Below, piece after piece: positions 12,047 through 24,200 of a stretch of 64,000 nt of DNA. A model generated the notes under the pieces. It was not told the origin of the DNA. It saw nothing but the letters and a program-made list of their open reading frames with translations, and searched no databases. A program made the position numbers and the translations under genes. This DNA comes from Monosporascus cannonballus (taxonomy: Eukaryota; Ascomycota; Sordariomycetes; Xylariales): assembly GCA_004154925.1 (NCBI GenBank), contig QJNS01000040.1, forward strand, positions 186,001 to 250,000. Direction: 5' to 3'. How positions within the stretch are numbered: the first letter of the stretch is position 1; each line of letters begins with the position of its first letter.

Positions 12047-14740
12047 CGTTACAAGTTTTTGTTTAATAATACCGTCAGATTTTCAGTAATATTTAATATT
12101 ATTAAAATATCGACCAGCATTTAGAAACCACCTATTTAATAACTTTAAGTTCGAATTCGAAAGCTGGAAAAAAAATTCAACAACTTAAGGTTACGTTATT
12201 TACCTAAACCTTTTTCGCCCGCATAAAGCTAAAAAAGCCGGAGCCTTATAATGGAAAAAGTAATCCTTAAACCTTTTTAACTTAGACACGAATTTACTTT
12301 CGTTTCCTGAACCTTAATGATTTAGCGGATATAATTTTAACAATAGGAGCATACCTAACAGAAATTACGGCTAATTAATTTAAGCTTCTAATAAGAAGTT
12401 TCCTGGAAATAAAAAAACCGGATAAAAAAATTTTTATTAATGAAAATTTTTATTTTATATCAAGTTCGAAAATAAAGTACGCGATAATTTCGGCAATCCG
12501 GATAAAAAACGATTTACGGCCTAGCAATTTTTGCAATTCCGATAAAGAAATCCGTATCCAAGTACGCCGTAACCTTTAAAAGTTTTAAGGCCAAGGCCGG
12601 ATAAAGAGATAATAAAGCCGATACCCTTATTTATATATTTTATAAATGAATAAAAAATAATACAAAAAATAAAATTATTTTAATGGAATAATTAATTACC
12701 TTGGATTAATATATTGGAAAAATAATCAAAATCGATAATTAATAATTTAACAAACGATAAGAAAAAAAGGATAATATACCTTATATTCGAGATATAATAA
12801 GTCCAACCAGGGAAAAAACGAGATAAACCTTTTATTTCTTACGGAACGGCGCCAAGACTTATGGAACTCGGCGTTACCCATGGATAAAATTAAAACCAGA
12901 TTAAATGCTGTAATTGCAGCAAAATGGGATATAAGATTTACAAATGCAAAAAATCCAAAAAATTACGACAAAATAATTGGACCTTTATACCGAAAAAATA
13001 ATTCCGAAATAATTAAAGAAACGATAATAAAACTATGCATATCTTAAAGGCCAAATATATATTAGGCTTATAACAAAAGGTCTAATAAGAATTATTACGA
13101 TAAAAAATGCGAAAAAAAATATAAAAAACTAGAAAACTGCCTTAATAAGTATTACGAATATAACAAAAAGCATTATAAAGATAATTACGTAAATATTAAA
13201 ATTGGACAGAAAAAGGATATTTTAAAACCGTTAATCGATACGGCAAAATGCATACCATATATTATTAATGACGAAAATATTCCGATTACGAAAAATAAAA
13301 ATAATATATTTATAAACGAATTATCCGTATATATTATAAAGGATTCGATTTTTCAAATCGTATTAAAAATAATAAGAACGATAAATAATGGTATTAACAG
13401 TTTCGATCCATAATTCTAAGAGATATTTAGTAACTGGCCGAAATAAAAAGCTAGCCCGAAAAAAAGCAATACTCGTAAGAAAACCCTTTTATTATTATAG
13501 ATAATATAATTACCAAACGGAAACGGAATTAATTTAGCGTATAATAAAAAACTATTATTAAAAAGTTATTATAAATTTTTATTTTTAATTAATATTTATT
13601 GCGTATTCCCAAAAAAAAAGATATTAAGGAAGAAATACGTTAGTTTATAAGAAATCTTTAAAATAATAATTAGAATAACGTATAATAAAATGTAATAGCA
13701 AATATAAAAATTAATTTATTTAATAAAAAAATTACAAAAACATTAAGAGCAATTAATACGGCTTAAAAGAACAGTACGCCGGCAATAGCGATAAATATAA
13801 TAGCTTAATATGTTAAACGAAAAAATACAAATAATACTTAATAAATTCAAATAAAAATTAAAAGAAAAAATTTATTTATAAAAAAGCCGCAAAATAACGA
13901 AACCTAAAGAAATTAAAGGAAATTTCCAAATAAGATTTTAAACGTAATAATAAGAAACGTTAACGACCTTATTACGTTAGATATATAAATCGGAACGTAT
14001 TAATATACCGTAATAGTGGATTACGGAACTTTGGGCGGAAATTATATTGTACCGGATATGATTAATAAGCTTAAATTGCTATGAAAATATAAGTTAGAAC
14101 CTTAAATAGCGTTAAATATCGAAAATTAGGAATCCGTTTACGATAATAAAAGAATTATATGCAAAATTAATTATTTCAAGATATTTATTAAAAAATAATA
14201 TCAAATAGTTAATTTCGACGTTATTTTATTCGGAAATTACCATATAATTTTAAAATTATTATGGATACGCCAATACGGAATTTTGTTTAACAGTAAAATT
14301 AGTTAAGTAAAATTTATTTTATTTTTTATTAATAAACGAAAAAGAAAATTAAGATTTTAATATTCGATCGATAATAACGAAGGATATAAATATAAGGATA
14401 TAACAAAAACCTTATTACTTAAAAAAATAAAATATAAAAAAGAAAATAAATATTAAAAAAGAATATAACGTATCGTTATTATTATAAAAACAGAATTAAG
14501 GAAATTAAATAACGATTTAAAATTGTAAAAACAGTAACCCTAAGAATTAGAAAATCTAATTAATATATTATTATAATATTATAAATACGAGCAGCTTTTT
14601 AGGAAAAAACGTGATACGAAATTACTAGAACATAACGAATAAAATTATAAAATAATCCTTAAAAAAGATCTTTAACAAAGTTTTACCTTATTTATAATTT
14701 TAATAAAAATGAATTACGTATTTGTAAAACATATCTAGAA
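12047..14740 (+). pseudogene. Element B gag and 5' pol region, unreadable
   Basis: By position this carries gag and the start of pol. I found no intact frame. A segment at about 12850-12960 is less AT-rich than its surroundings and has a decayed counterpart in element C near 32780, which supports it being part of the element. No zinc knuckle could be read with confidence. Confidence 0.5.
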
Positions 14741-14749
14741 AATCGGTTA

Positions 14750-17360
14750 TAAAAAGGATAAATTTAACCTTTAAAGTTACAACCAGGATACCTTATATTT
14801 TTGGTACCTAAAAAAATAGGAAATTATAATTTATAGTTAATTATCGATGATTAAACGATATTATTATTAAAAATCGAATATCATTATCCATAATTACGGA
14901 AATAAAAACCTATTTTACGTAATCAAATAGTTTATAGCGTTTAATTTTAGAAATAAATATAACCTTATGAAGATTAAGAAAAAATACGAATAAAAAAAAT
15001 TTTAAAACGAAATACGAATTATTTAAGTATTTAATTATATTAATAAGGTTTACGAATATATTAATATCGTTTTAGCAAATAATTAATTACGTATTACGAA
15101 AATACCTTAATATTTTTGTCGTTTATTATTTTAACGATATTTTAATTTTTTCGAAAACTAAAAACACATTTGTAAAATACGTTTATAAAGTTTTTTCAGT
15201 TTTATAAAACGTAAGGTTACTTATTAATACAAAAAAAATCAGTTTTATATATAGCAAATAAAATATCTGGAATATATTATTATTTTAAAACATATTAAAA
15301 TAAACCTCAAGAAAACCGTTATAATTATAAAATAATAAATGTTAATAATAGTTAAAAAGGAATAAATATTTTTGGATTCGTTTATTATTATAAAAGGTTT
15401 ATTCGAAAATTTAATAAAATAATTATATCTCAAATAAGTCTTACGAAAAAAAAATAATTTAAATAAATGCTAAATACGGAAAAAATATTTCAGGATATTA
15501 AAAGTACCGTTATTAACGAACTAATACTAATTATATATAATTTAAACCGTTCCGTTAAATTAAAAACCGATATTTCGGATTATACGTTAAACGTAATAAT
15601 CAAATAACGAAATAATTAAAGCAAATTATATCTTATTATATTTTTTTCGTATAAATTAAAAAAGTCGAATTTAAATACGGTATTCCAGATAAGAAATTTA
15701 TGGCCATTATTATGGCATTTCGAAAGTTTAGGCATTTCCTAAAGGGAAGTTTATATTAGATTAAAGTTTATACGGATTATTAAAATCTTATCGGATTTAT
15801 TTCGACCAGGGAATTTATAAAATAATAATTTTATTATGTAACAAAATTAGCGAATTTCGATTTTGTTATTATTTATAAGAAAATATTAAAAAATAATAAA
15901 ACAAATACTTTAAATAAACAATCAAATTTCAAAAAGATATTAATTAAAATTAATTATATACTTTTCGATATTATTAAAAAAGCATATTTACGCTTACGAC
16001 AGATTATAACAATTCGGGTAATATCTTACGATATATATCAGAAAATTTAATAACATAACGTTAATATTTTATAAAATTAAAAAACAAATAGGATTTAAAT
16101 TTTAAAAAAATATTAAATAACTTTTATACGAATAATATACAAATATTAATTATATGGATATCCAGGAATTTATAAAACCTTAAAACAATTTCGATATATA
16201 TATTTCTTTCTTAAAATAAAATTAACCATATAAAAATTATACGGTAATACGATATTTGCGCTAAAGTAAAGATTTAACGATATAAGCCATATGGAAAATT
16301 ATAGCCATTATTAATCGCAAAATAATTATAATATTTAATTATATTTAATTTTATTAGTAAACTTTTTATGTTAAAATATTTAATTACGGAAATATATTAC
16401 GATAGCATTTTCGTAATCATTAACCGATTTACGAAATTTCCTTATTTTTTACCATATTATAAAAATATAAACGTCGAATAATTAATATATATTTTATAAA
16501 ATATATTTTTAATATATACGGATTATTAATAAAAATTATATTAAATAAAGGATTAATATTTGTATTTAAGTTTTAATAAGGCCTTATAATATAAATCGTC
16601 CGAAATTACAAATTATTTAACGCATTTAAATTATAAATAAATAAATAAATAAAATAAATAAATCATATTTTAAAAACTTATTTTCGATATTATATTAATT
16701 GGGAAAAAAATAATTAGGTTAAGGAATTATTACAAAAATATTAAAATAATATTTACAAATATAAATTTTGATCATATTTCAAAAATATACAGAAAAATGC
16801 GTCATAATAATCCAATTAATATTAAAGTAATTCTTTTATTATATTAATTATAACGGTTATATTAAGAAATAAAATTAAAATTAAAATTCGTACGAAATTA
16901 AGTAAATAAATATTATAATTAAAAAAGGTTAAAAATATGAATTTTCGAAAAACGAAAAATAGTTTTCTTTGTTATCAAAAATATTTAAATAAAAAGACTT
17001 AGCAAAAACTTGATTTCAAATATATTAGTCTATATAAAATTGCTAAGAAAATCTTTAAAAATTATTATTAATTAAATTTTTTATTAAAAGTTAAATTTTA
17101 TTTACTTTTTTATTATTTTTTATTCGAATTAATAATAAATATAATTAAAATATATACGGCATAAAATAACGTAAAGGTAAAAAACGAATAAGCATACAAA
17201 ATAAAAAAAAATATTTAATATGCAAAAGCAAAATAAATGTACCTAATACCTAATTAAGTGGAAAAAGTACCCGGATTCCGAAACCACCTAAGAACCCGCT
17301 AAAAACATTATTAACGCCTAACGCCTGCTAAAGAACTTTTACCAATAATAACGGACGCGT
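14750..17360 (+). pseudogene. Element B pol: RT, RNase H, integrase, chromodomain
   Basis: Starts with a VPKK(d)G-type reverse transcriptase segment near 14808 and passes the YxDD catalytic block near 15120-15150, where the first Asp codon has become AAC (YFND). The RT then continues into a VLRKYLNIFVV-like context. RNase H decay products follow. An integrase zinc-binding segment (YGYPGIYKTLK, about 16156-16190) precedes the core. At about 17219-17325 a chromodomain reads YLIKWKKYPDSETT followed by a stop in place of Trp. Stops are almost all TAA/TAG at expected Gln/Trp sites. The same domains recur in elements C, D and the decayed copy at 21.2-27.2 kb. Confidence 0.78.
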
Positions 17361-17993
17361 TTTAATTAAAGGTTGACTAATCAATAACCGGGATATCGGG
17401 CCAGTTGGCTGCGGCCTGCATTAACATAATAATTAGAATGGCGGCCTTTAACTATTTTTATTCCTTTTCGAAATATTCAAATTCCTTTATCGCTTCCGTA
17501 CCTTAAATACCGCAGCAAAATATTTTAATTCCCCGTTGACGAAAAATTTCCTTTTGTTTTCGCAAATAATTTAAATGATTAAATAATTCGTTAAAATATT
17601 ATTAAACTTTTAAATATTCCTTTTCGGTAATACGTTCTTTTAATTCCAAATAATCCTTTTTAATAACCAATTTACAGTATTTAAATTCGGAAGGACCAAA
17701 AAGATTATAAGGACCTTCTTAAACGGTACAAAAGGCACATTTCCTTAAACTGCAATAATCCTTGCAAATATTGTTCTCAGATTTGCAGCAGGAATAAGAA
17801 GTATTTAAGGATATAATAAAACCAAGGCGGTTAATCCGTTTTAAAAAAAATAAAGGCGTTAATACGTTTGCAAAACCTGGACTTTTTAATATAACCCGAC
17901 ATAATAAATATGAAAAAAACGGGTTGCTTCCTAAAAATCAACAGACGAATAATTTGATTTTTAAGGACAAAGATCCTGGAAAAGGGGAGATCG

Positions 17994-18387
17994 TATCATG
18001 ACCTAACGGTCTTGGTTTCTGGAAACGGTCGGAATCTTAATAAACCAAATCCCGACCTAGCCAAGAGATTACGTAACTGGCTTAAAGGGCTTAAGCCGGA
18101 TAAGCACCAGAAAAGGCTTAAAGGGGCTTAAGGGGACTTAATTAAAGAAATGTTATTAAGCCATAATAAACACCTTAAATCATAACGAAGATATATACGT
18201 TTATTATTTCTATAATTTAGATAACTTCAGCTTACAACCTTTATCAATACCAATCATTTGCAATAATAACGTATTAAATGACGTAATACGATTACTATAT
18301 CTATTCCTTAAATTCCCACGATATTCCTGCCAACATAAACCCGTACGGCTAAGGTTTAATAGTTGGTTAAACCGCCTAGCCGTTACA
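17994..18387 (+). repeat. 3' LTR of element B
   Basis: 394 bp. Its first bases are tatcatgacc, a transition-altered version of the 5' LTR start. Preceded by the purine tract and followed by the target duplication taatc. Confidence 0.9.
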
Positions 18388-18392
18388 TAATC

Positions 18393-19400
18393 GTCGACCA
18401 CTCTACAAAACTAAAATTATTTATTTTTATGGTTCAAACCTTAACCGTAATTAAGTTAATCTGATTATTTTACGATAAAATAAAATATAAATTCGATACG
18501 CCGGCTGAAATTATTAACGATAAAAATAGATTACTGACAAATTAATTTTAAACGGAATTTTATAAGAAACGAAAAATAGAACGGCAAATATTAACCGTTT
18601 ACTAGCGGTAAATTAATAAATAAGCGGAACGTGTTTATTATATTTTAAATATTATTTCCTTAATTATATTAATAAATATTAAAATAATTAAATAAAGTTA
18701 TTGCAAAATACGGAACTTGTATATAATAATGCGCGAAACGTATTTACCGCCAGTTTTTCGTTCGAAGCCCTATATATATATTATCTAAAAATAATAATAA
18801 TTTTTATAAAAGTGTAAAAAATAAATATAAGAAGTTAAAGAACGTTTTAAACAAAATACCGGTTATTTGTCGAATAATATACGAATATTAAGAAAAAAAT
18901 AACGCCAGGTTTAAAAAAATATTATTATTAACGTTATAACTTTATAAAATTGTAATTAAAATAATAAATATATTTATCGACCAAATATTTTGAATTAAAA
19001 AATAAAAAGTTCGTATTTATTTATATCCGGGTTGTAATTAAAAAGTGTAATAAGTTTCTCGGCGTATATAATAATTTTTTTCCTAAATATTAACGAATAT
19101 ATAATACAGTTTTAATATCCTTACTAAAATCGTAATATAATCGGAAACCGCGCGACATCCAAATAACGTTACCGTATTTAATAAAGAAATAGGAAAAGAA
19201 ATAATGAAGGATATTGTGCGTTATCGCAAAAACCGGAAGTAATACGAATATTTAATTAAATAAGAAAATTAACCTGCCGAATATAATATGTAAAAATGCT
19301 AGAAATATTTTAAATATACGCCTAAAATGTTAAACCGCTATAAAAAGAAAATTAAATAAGTATATAAGAAATAAAATAATTTAAAAACCACAAAATAATA
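18393..19400 (+). pseudogene. Element A integrase C-terminal part and chromodomain
   Basis: This is the continuation of element A after element B. The frame around 18560-18620 gives a degraded HPQTDGQ-x-ER-type integrase signature, then WIKLLQ-x-AE-x-VYNNAR-like and FEALY (about 18757) segments typical of Gypsy integrase. Near 18960-19120 a STKY-ELKNKK...IHNT-x-(x)SLLK block resembles the post-integrase GPF/Y region. Near 19190-19330 a chromodomain reads (D)IVRYRKNRK-YEYLIK followed by PAEYN. Stops replace Gln and Trp throughout. Confidence 0.75.
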
Positions 19401-21008
19401 ATAACTCGATCGAAAATTAATTATTTAATAATTATAAAAATTACAAAAAATAATTTTAAACAAAATTAAAATATTGATGTTAAAGTATTATTTAATTATA
19501 TAATAACTTTTAAGTTTTTAGGGAATAATTACCTTATTATATATCGGTCGAAAACCGTTAAATAACATAAAAATATACCGAATTTCTATTTTGAAAACAA
19601 AATTTTATAATTAATTATTCAGCGTTATATTACTTAACTTTTAATAAGCGTATTAAGAAAATTAATATAAAAAATCAAAAAGCAATTAAAAAATATATAA
19701 CAGCAAAAACCGGATACGTGTATTAAATGTATTATATGAAAAACCCCGAAATATTTAAAAACATTTTATTGTTTATAAGAAATACGGCCTAGGTAACCAG
19801 AATATAATTTATAATTAATCGAAAATAAGCCTGTATTTTTAAAACGTTTAACGTACATAAGTTTAATAATACGTTTACCGAATAAAGCCGTTTTTAATTA
19901 TAGTTATTAATAAGTATTAAAGTTTTATTAACATATGTAAAAAAGTGCGGAAAGTATTCGTAAACAAAAAATATAACGGCACAACGCCTTTTGAAAATTA
20001 CTTTACTTGTAAGGGTACCTTAAAATTGCGCTTAATCGGAAATTAATTACGAAATAATAAAGAAATGTTAATATTTAAAAAAAATTTAAATTTATAAATA
20101 TATAAAATACCGTGAAAATCAAACCTTTATAACTATAACGAACAATCGGAAATCGACTTTTGTCATATTAAAAAAATAATATTCCTTAATAATAATTACG
20201 TTAAAGGCGAATTCGGCTTTGTCAAAAATATCAAATCGATAACCAACTATAATTAAGTTAAAATATTTGTATTAGATATCCGTAATACGAATGTTTTAGA
20301 ATTTATCGATTAATTTCTAATTATCGATACCAAATTAAGAAATTATTTGGGCAATACCGTTAAAAATAATCGGAATCTAAAGAAGAATTAAATAATAATA
20401 TTAAGAATATGAAAAATAATTACTTACCACGCGAAAAACCTAATAATAATAATTAATTATAACGTAATATAAAGCGCCCGGAACTTAAATTTAAACCGTA
20501 CGGTAATCGAAATAACGTTATATTACGTAAATATAATACGGCTTATTTCTGCCTATAATATATTTAATATTTATTTTCCTATTGGTACTGAAAGGATAAC
20601 GCTAAAAAATCCTAATCGTTATTAATATTTAAGTATTATTTTTTCAGAACTTTTTACGAAAAAACGAAATAACGAACGGAAATTATATATCAAATAAACA
20701 GAAAAGGCAAAATAAAACTAAAACAAAAATAAAAGACCTGCCAAAATACGTACATAAAATGAATAAAACTATAAGCGCGAAAAGAAAAGAAATTAAATAA
20801 AATAAGGTTAAAAGCGGATTATAATAAAAAGTTAAAAAGGATATGATTAAGTACGTAATATAACATACGTTAATTATTATAGCAATTACTTATAATATAA
20901 TATAACGCGGAATTATTGGCAAATATATATAACTAGATTTATAAAACGCATTATATCAAATTAATAACAATAATATTAAAAATTAATAATTAAAAAAGGA
21001 GAAATAAT
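19400..21008 (+). other. Extra 1.6 kb of element A between chromodomain and 3' LTR
   Basis: AT-rich and RIP-decayed sequence inside element A, downstream of the chromodomain. No domain was identified with confidence. It is longer than the usual untranslated tail of a Gypsy element, so it could be an additional ORF or an old insertion whose ends I cannot see. Confidence 0.4.
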
Positions 21009-21215
21009 TATAAAGATTTAACCCTTATAAGGATAAAGTTAGTAATCGACCGGTTACCGATCAATTACCGACTTACTTACTAATATAAATCCACCATCTG
21101 GCAGCTAGTAAAAAATATCAGATGAAAGTAACCTAATATATTTATTTTTTGGAATCTGCTTTACGACTGGTCGGAAATTACCTTACCCCAGTTCATAGCT
21201 ATCCATTATGTTACA
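21009..21215 (+). repeat. 3' LTR of element A
   Basis: 207 bp; aligns with 4626-4832 end to end. Followed by the taaaa target duplication. Confidence 0.88.
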
Positions 21216-21220
21216 TAAAA

Positions 21221-24200
21221 TAACCTTATTAATTAATACTAATAAATCTTAAAACCTATTTCTAAATAGGGTTTATACGGCATAGTAACTTATTAAAGTA
21301 AAAATATTTCAAAACATATTATTTAATAAATCAATGAAATTATTTCGTTATAAGGAAATTTATAAATTTTATAAGCTTATTCATTTTGTTACTTAGGCTG
21401 AGAGTTTAATATATATTGTTAAGTATATTAGGGTTATTTTAATTTTAAATAGTTCAGAATTTATATAACTAAGATATTCAAAAAATATTTTCGTTTTTGT
21501 AATTCGAATAAATCGGTTTTTAATAATGAATTAATATTTGTTTTTAATTAATCTGTATATATCGCGTAATTCTGAAATATCTGAATTCCGTTTTATTAAG
21601 TAAAACGTTTCAAGAAATGCGTTATATTTTAAATTAGACCGTTGGTTTAAAATATAGGTAATTATACCATATACCTAAACTTAAATATCTTAAAATATAT
21701 AATCTTCGGAAAGCCGTTAATTAAAGATTTTACTTAAAACGAAATCCGTTAAATATTTGATTCCTAAATATCATGTTTAATTCATAATATTTTAAAATCG
21801 TTTCGTTATTATCAGATACAGGTATGATAGTCATTTTGTAAAGCGTAATATTTGTTTTTTGTATTTTCATAATCGTGACTATAATTATCCGCATTTTTAA
21901 TTAAAACTTTATCTTTTTCGAATGTTAATTAAGAATTTAAAAATTACCTTGATAGTAAATTAAAGTCAGTTTTGTTTCTTTAACAACCATATAAATTAAG
22001 ATAAGGAAAATTAATTTTAATTAATGTAAATAAACAAATTATATAGTAATATAAAGAAAGATTTTTGAAATAAAAAGATTAATCCGATTATATTAATAGC
22101 ATTAAACTTTAATAACTCAAGCTTTAAAAAACATAATAAGTAATAATCGAAATAATTATAATATTGGAGTTTAATATATGGCGAAAAAGGACTTTTTAAT
22201 ACATATATAAGGTTTAGACTTTTTAATCAGCTAAGGCTAATTGTGAACATAACACGCTGCTCTATTTTGCTATATAAAAATATTCGAAAAACTAAGAATT
22301 CAATTTAAAGATTTTAGAAAGAAATAAAGAAATACCTTAAAAGAATAATCCAAAATATATGAAAACTATATAAAAAGAATTTATTACTTCAGCTTAAAAA
22401 GATATAATAAAATATACGTTATCTATTATAAACGATAAAAGTCTTTCGTATATAATTATTAAAGAAATTATTAATTAATGTATTATATATAAAGGTAAAA
22501 AAGAGTTAATTCTTGTTTTATTGAACTGACAGAAATATAATTAAAAAGTAATAATATCGACATTTTCGAATACTTACTGTATTAAACGAAATTACTAAAC
22601 AAATATTTTTATAAAATTAGTTTAAGAATTATAATACTTATCCGCAAAGGTTTTAAGTTATTACGATTTATATAATTATCAATTTTAAAAAGGCGAGTTT
22701 TATATCCCTATAAAGGTATTTTTAAAACATTATTATCGACTCTTAGTTAATTATTATTAATCCTAAATCCAAAAACGGAAAAAATATTTTAAAATATTTC
22801 ATTTTTTGATTTAAAGATTTTATTTAGAAATTAGAAGTTTTAAAAGTTTTATTAATACGAAATATACAACATAAAATATCAATTTATCACATCAACAACG
22901 AAATGTAAAATAAATTGAAAATAATTAATATAATTTAAAGATTAAATCAGTGAATAGAAGCGAGCAATATCATACTATACTATATTATATATAAAAAGAT
23001 ATATATGATATAATCAGGTCCAAAAATATATTTAAAATAAAATATACTTTAAAAAAATTATAAAAGAATAAAACTTAAATGATATCAAAGAAAATGTGAA
23101 AAACAGTTTTATGTAAAATTACACAAGTTATTAATATTTTAGTTATATCGATAGCGGACTTGAATTATATTTATATACATTAATAATAGATTAAGAAATT
23201 TTAAACCGACAGGGTATTATATTGAACGTTACTAATAAATTTCAATTATTATATAAATATTAATAACAATTGAATATATTTATAAATCTTGAAAATTAAG
23301 ATTTCGTTTACTGCAGCTCAAAATTAAGCATAAAATTAATTATTTTGAAACCTTTTTAAAATTAATTGTAAATACTAAGTTTCGATATCGTTTTATTCGA
23401 AAATTACGACATAATTTAAATAGGAATCTAAAAACATTACATTTATGCTTTAATTAAAAAAAACAAATTAATTAAATCAAGTTTTGCTTTGCATTTTATT
23501 TATAAGTGATATATACAAAATTAAAATTTTAATATTCGATCGAAAATAACGACAAATACGTTTTGATTTCAAACAATAATTTATAAACGATAAAATATTA
23601 ATAATGATTTAATATATCGATACGGTGATAAAAATAGAAATTAAATAATTAAATATTATTTGATAATAACAATACCAATAGTTACAATATTTATTTAATA
23701 TATTAATATAATATTATTAACTTCAGTAGTGTTTTTTAAATACATTGAATGTCAGGTTAGTTAAATATAACGAATAAAAACAGAAAATAAATTTAAAAAG
23801 AATTTTTTTATTAAGGTTTTATCTTATTTATAAGCTTAATAAAAACGTATTAGGCGTTTTTAAATAGAAATTGAGAAAATCGATAATGAAAAAGAAAAAT
23901 TCGTTTTTTAAAATTACGTATAAAATATCTTATATTTTTCGCATTTGAAAAAAACAAAATATTTCTATTTATAATTAATTATAGATAATTCAGATGTATT
24001 GTTATTAATATCAAGTGAAATATAAATAAAAGGTTGTTTTTAAATTCAAATACAGATTATTTAAACATTTAATTATATGAACAAATTTATAATTATAGCT
24101 GCAACTTTTAAATAAATTGTAAATTATATATTGCGAATATACTCCAATATTCCTGTTGTATATTATTTTAATAATATTCTTAATCTTTCGAAAGCGAAAA

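Larger units (their letters stand above)
11626..18387 (+). mobile_element. Ty3/Gypsy chromovirus B, full length, RIP-mutated
   Basis: A 6762-bp element with LTRs at 11626-12046 and 17994-18387 and a perfect target duplication taatc (11621-11625 and 18388-18392). The 5' LTR begins TGTTATGACC and both end AGCCGTTA(C/T)A. A polypurine tract lies at about 17979-17990, directly before the 3' LTR. Plus-strand pol domains are readable in order: reverse transcriptase about 14.8-15.25 kb, RNase H about 15.5-15.9 kb, integrase from about 16.1 kb and chromodomain about 17.22-17.36 kb. It is inserted inside the integrase region of element A. The LTRs differ by an indel of about 27 bp as well as transitions. 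The same family recurs at 21.2-34.4 kb, 27170-33991 and 59739-64000. Confidence 0.92.
4626..21215 (+). mobile_element. Ty3/Gypsy chromovirus A, RIP-mutated, with two nested insertions
   Basis: Two 207-bp LTRs (4626-4832 and 21009-21215) start T(G/A)T and end TTA(C/T)A, and are flanked by a perfect 5-bp target duplication taaaa (4621-4625 and 21216-21220). Inside, in plus orientation, are Gypsy-order domains: reverse transcriptase about 7.05-7.45 kb, RNase H near 8.1-8.2 kb, integrase from 18.4 kb and a chromodomain near 19.2 kb. The body is interrupted by a Fot1/pogo-like transposon at 8649-11098 and by element B at 11626-18387. Removing both with their duplications leaves about 7.4 kb, normal for this superfamily. 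All domains are full of stops with C-to-T/G-to-A character. A purine-rich run before the 3' LTR (about 20993-21004) is the likely polypurine tract. Confidence 0.88.
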
